From NCBI GenBank assembly GCA_020631035.1, contig JAHDIA010000145.1, positions 1 to 6,406 of the forward strand: 6,406 nucleotides of DNA, in the 5' to 3' direction. The stretch is from Chitinophagales bacterium (lineage in GTDB: Bacteria > Bacteroidota > Bacteroidia > Chitinophagales > UBA2359). The position numbers were made by a program, and so were the translations under genes. The notes beneath the pieces were generated by a model. It was given only the letters and a program-made list of their open reading frames with translations, searched no databases and had not been told where the DNA came from. This document shows, piece after piece, positions 5,935-6,406 of the stretch; within the stretch, counting starts at the first letter, position 1; each line of letters opens with the position of its first letter.

Positions 5935-6384
5935 TTGAACAATTTGGAAAAAGAAATACACATAGCGATTGGTTCAGACCATGCAGGATTTGCGTACAAA
6001 GAAGCCATCAAGAAAATGTTGTTGGAACTAGGTTACATCGTCAATGATTTTGGAACCTTTTCCACAGATTCGGTAGATTATCCTGATTTTGTACACCCTG
6101 TTGCCAATTCAGTGGAAAAAGAAGAAGCCGATTTTGGTGTTTTGGTGTGTGGCAGTGGACAAGGAGTCGCCATAACCGCCAACAAGCACCAACAAATCAG
6201 AGCTGCTTTGTGTTGGAATACAGAACTGGCACAGTTGGCAAGACAACACAACAATGCCAATGTGGTTTGTGTCGCAGAACGATTCATCGAAAAAGAATTG
6301 GCATTGGACATTGTACAAGCATTTTTAAATACCGCATTTGAAGGAGGTCGTCACGAACGTAGGGTAGGGAAAATCAGTTGTTAG
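5935..6384 (+). CDS. rpiB: Ribose-5-phosphate isomerase B
   Basis: RpiB interconverts ribose-5-phosphate and ribulose-5-phosphate in the cytoplasmic pentose phosphate pathway. The 149-residue protein matches the family length. The N-terminal strand and loop IAIGSDHAGF (10-19) carry the substrate-binding D15 and H16. CGSGQG (72-77) holds the catalytic base C72 and the anion-binding loop. RQHNNANVV (103-111) supplies H105 and N109, and GGRHERRV (137-144) the phosphate-binding arginines. No in-frame ATG exists between the upstream stop (5893-5895) and IAIGSDHAGF. The start must be TTG at 5935 (MNNLEKEIHIAIGS) or TTG at 5944 (MEKEIHIAIGS, 146 residues); the sequence does not decide between them. 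No Shine-Dalgarno site is visible. The gene lies 35 bp after the GT-C-like gene with no terminator between, so co-transcription is likely. RpiB-fold proteins also include LacAB sugar-phosphate isomerases, but a single complete protein with this active site favours RpiB. Confidence 0.93.
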   Translation: MNNLEKEIHIAIGSDHAGFAYKEAIKKMLLELGYIVNDFGTFSTDSVDYPDFVHPVANSVEKEEADFGVLVCGSGQGVAITANKHQQIRAALCWNTELAQLARQHNNANVVCVAERFIEKELALDIVQAFLNTAFEGGRHERRVGKISC

Positions 6385-6406
6385 TATTAAGAGAGAGCAA
6401 AACGAT

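Overview
The window looks like part of the chromosome of an AT-rich member of the Bacteroidota, possibly a marine or aquatic relative of the Saprospiria or Cytophagia. The phylum call rests on three things: the GlmM N-terminus (MTLIKSISGIRGTIGG) is typical of Bacteroidota; A-rich stretches rather than clear Shine-Dalgarno sites precede several starts; and a TTTG plus TAnnTTTG promoter stands before the acyltransferase gene. The class is a guess. No plasmid, phage or transposase gene is visible.

Layout. 1-134 is the end of a 24-bp tandem repeat array that runs off the left edge. It is followed by a perfect 20-bp palindrome (152-171) that shares sequence blocks with the array, then by about 160 bp of leader. 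330-1727 (+) encodes phosphoglucosamine mutase (GlmM), starting at TTG. 1850-2500 (-) encodes a Nudix hydrolase that converges on glmM. The gap between them carries an orphan, protein-like reading frame on the minus strand (1743-1871), possibly the tail of a lost gene. 2597-3940 (+), divergent from the Nudix gene, encodes a PlsC-type glycerolipid acyltransferase with a long membrane C-terminus. 4142-5899 (+) encodes a polytopic membrane protein resembling GT-C glycosyltransferases. 5935-6384 (+) encodes ribose-5-phosphate isomerase B, also most simply read from a TTG start.

How the genes fit together. GlmM supplies glucosamine-1-phosphate for UDP-GlcNAc. The acyltransferase would make phospholipid precursors. 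The GT-C-like protein would transfer a sugar from a lipid carrier to an unknown acceptor. These three suit an envelope-biogenesis neighbourhood, while RpiB (pentose phosphate pathway) and the Nudix enzyme (nucleotide housekeeping) are general metabolism. The genes do not form one operon; only the GT-C-like gene and rpiB, 35 bp apart, look likely to be co-transcribed.

I see no defence system, CRISPR array or multi-gene cassette. The most unusual material is the repeat array with its related palindrome, the orphan reading frame at 1743-1871, and two TTG-initiated genes that share the 11-mer GCTTATTTTTG upstream or at the start.
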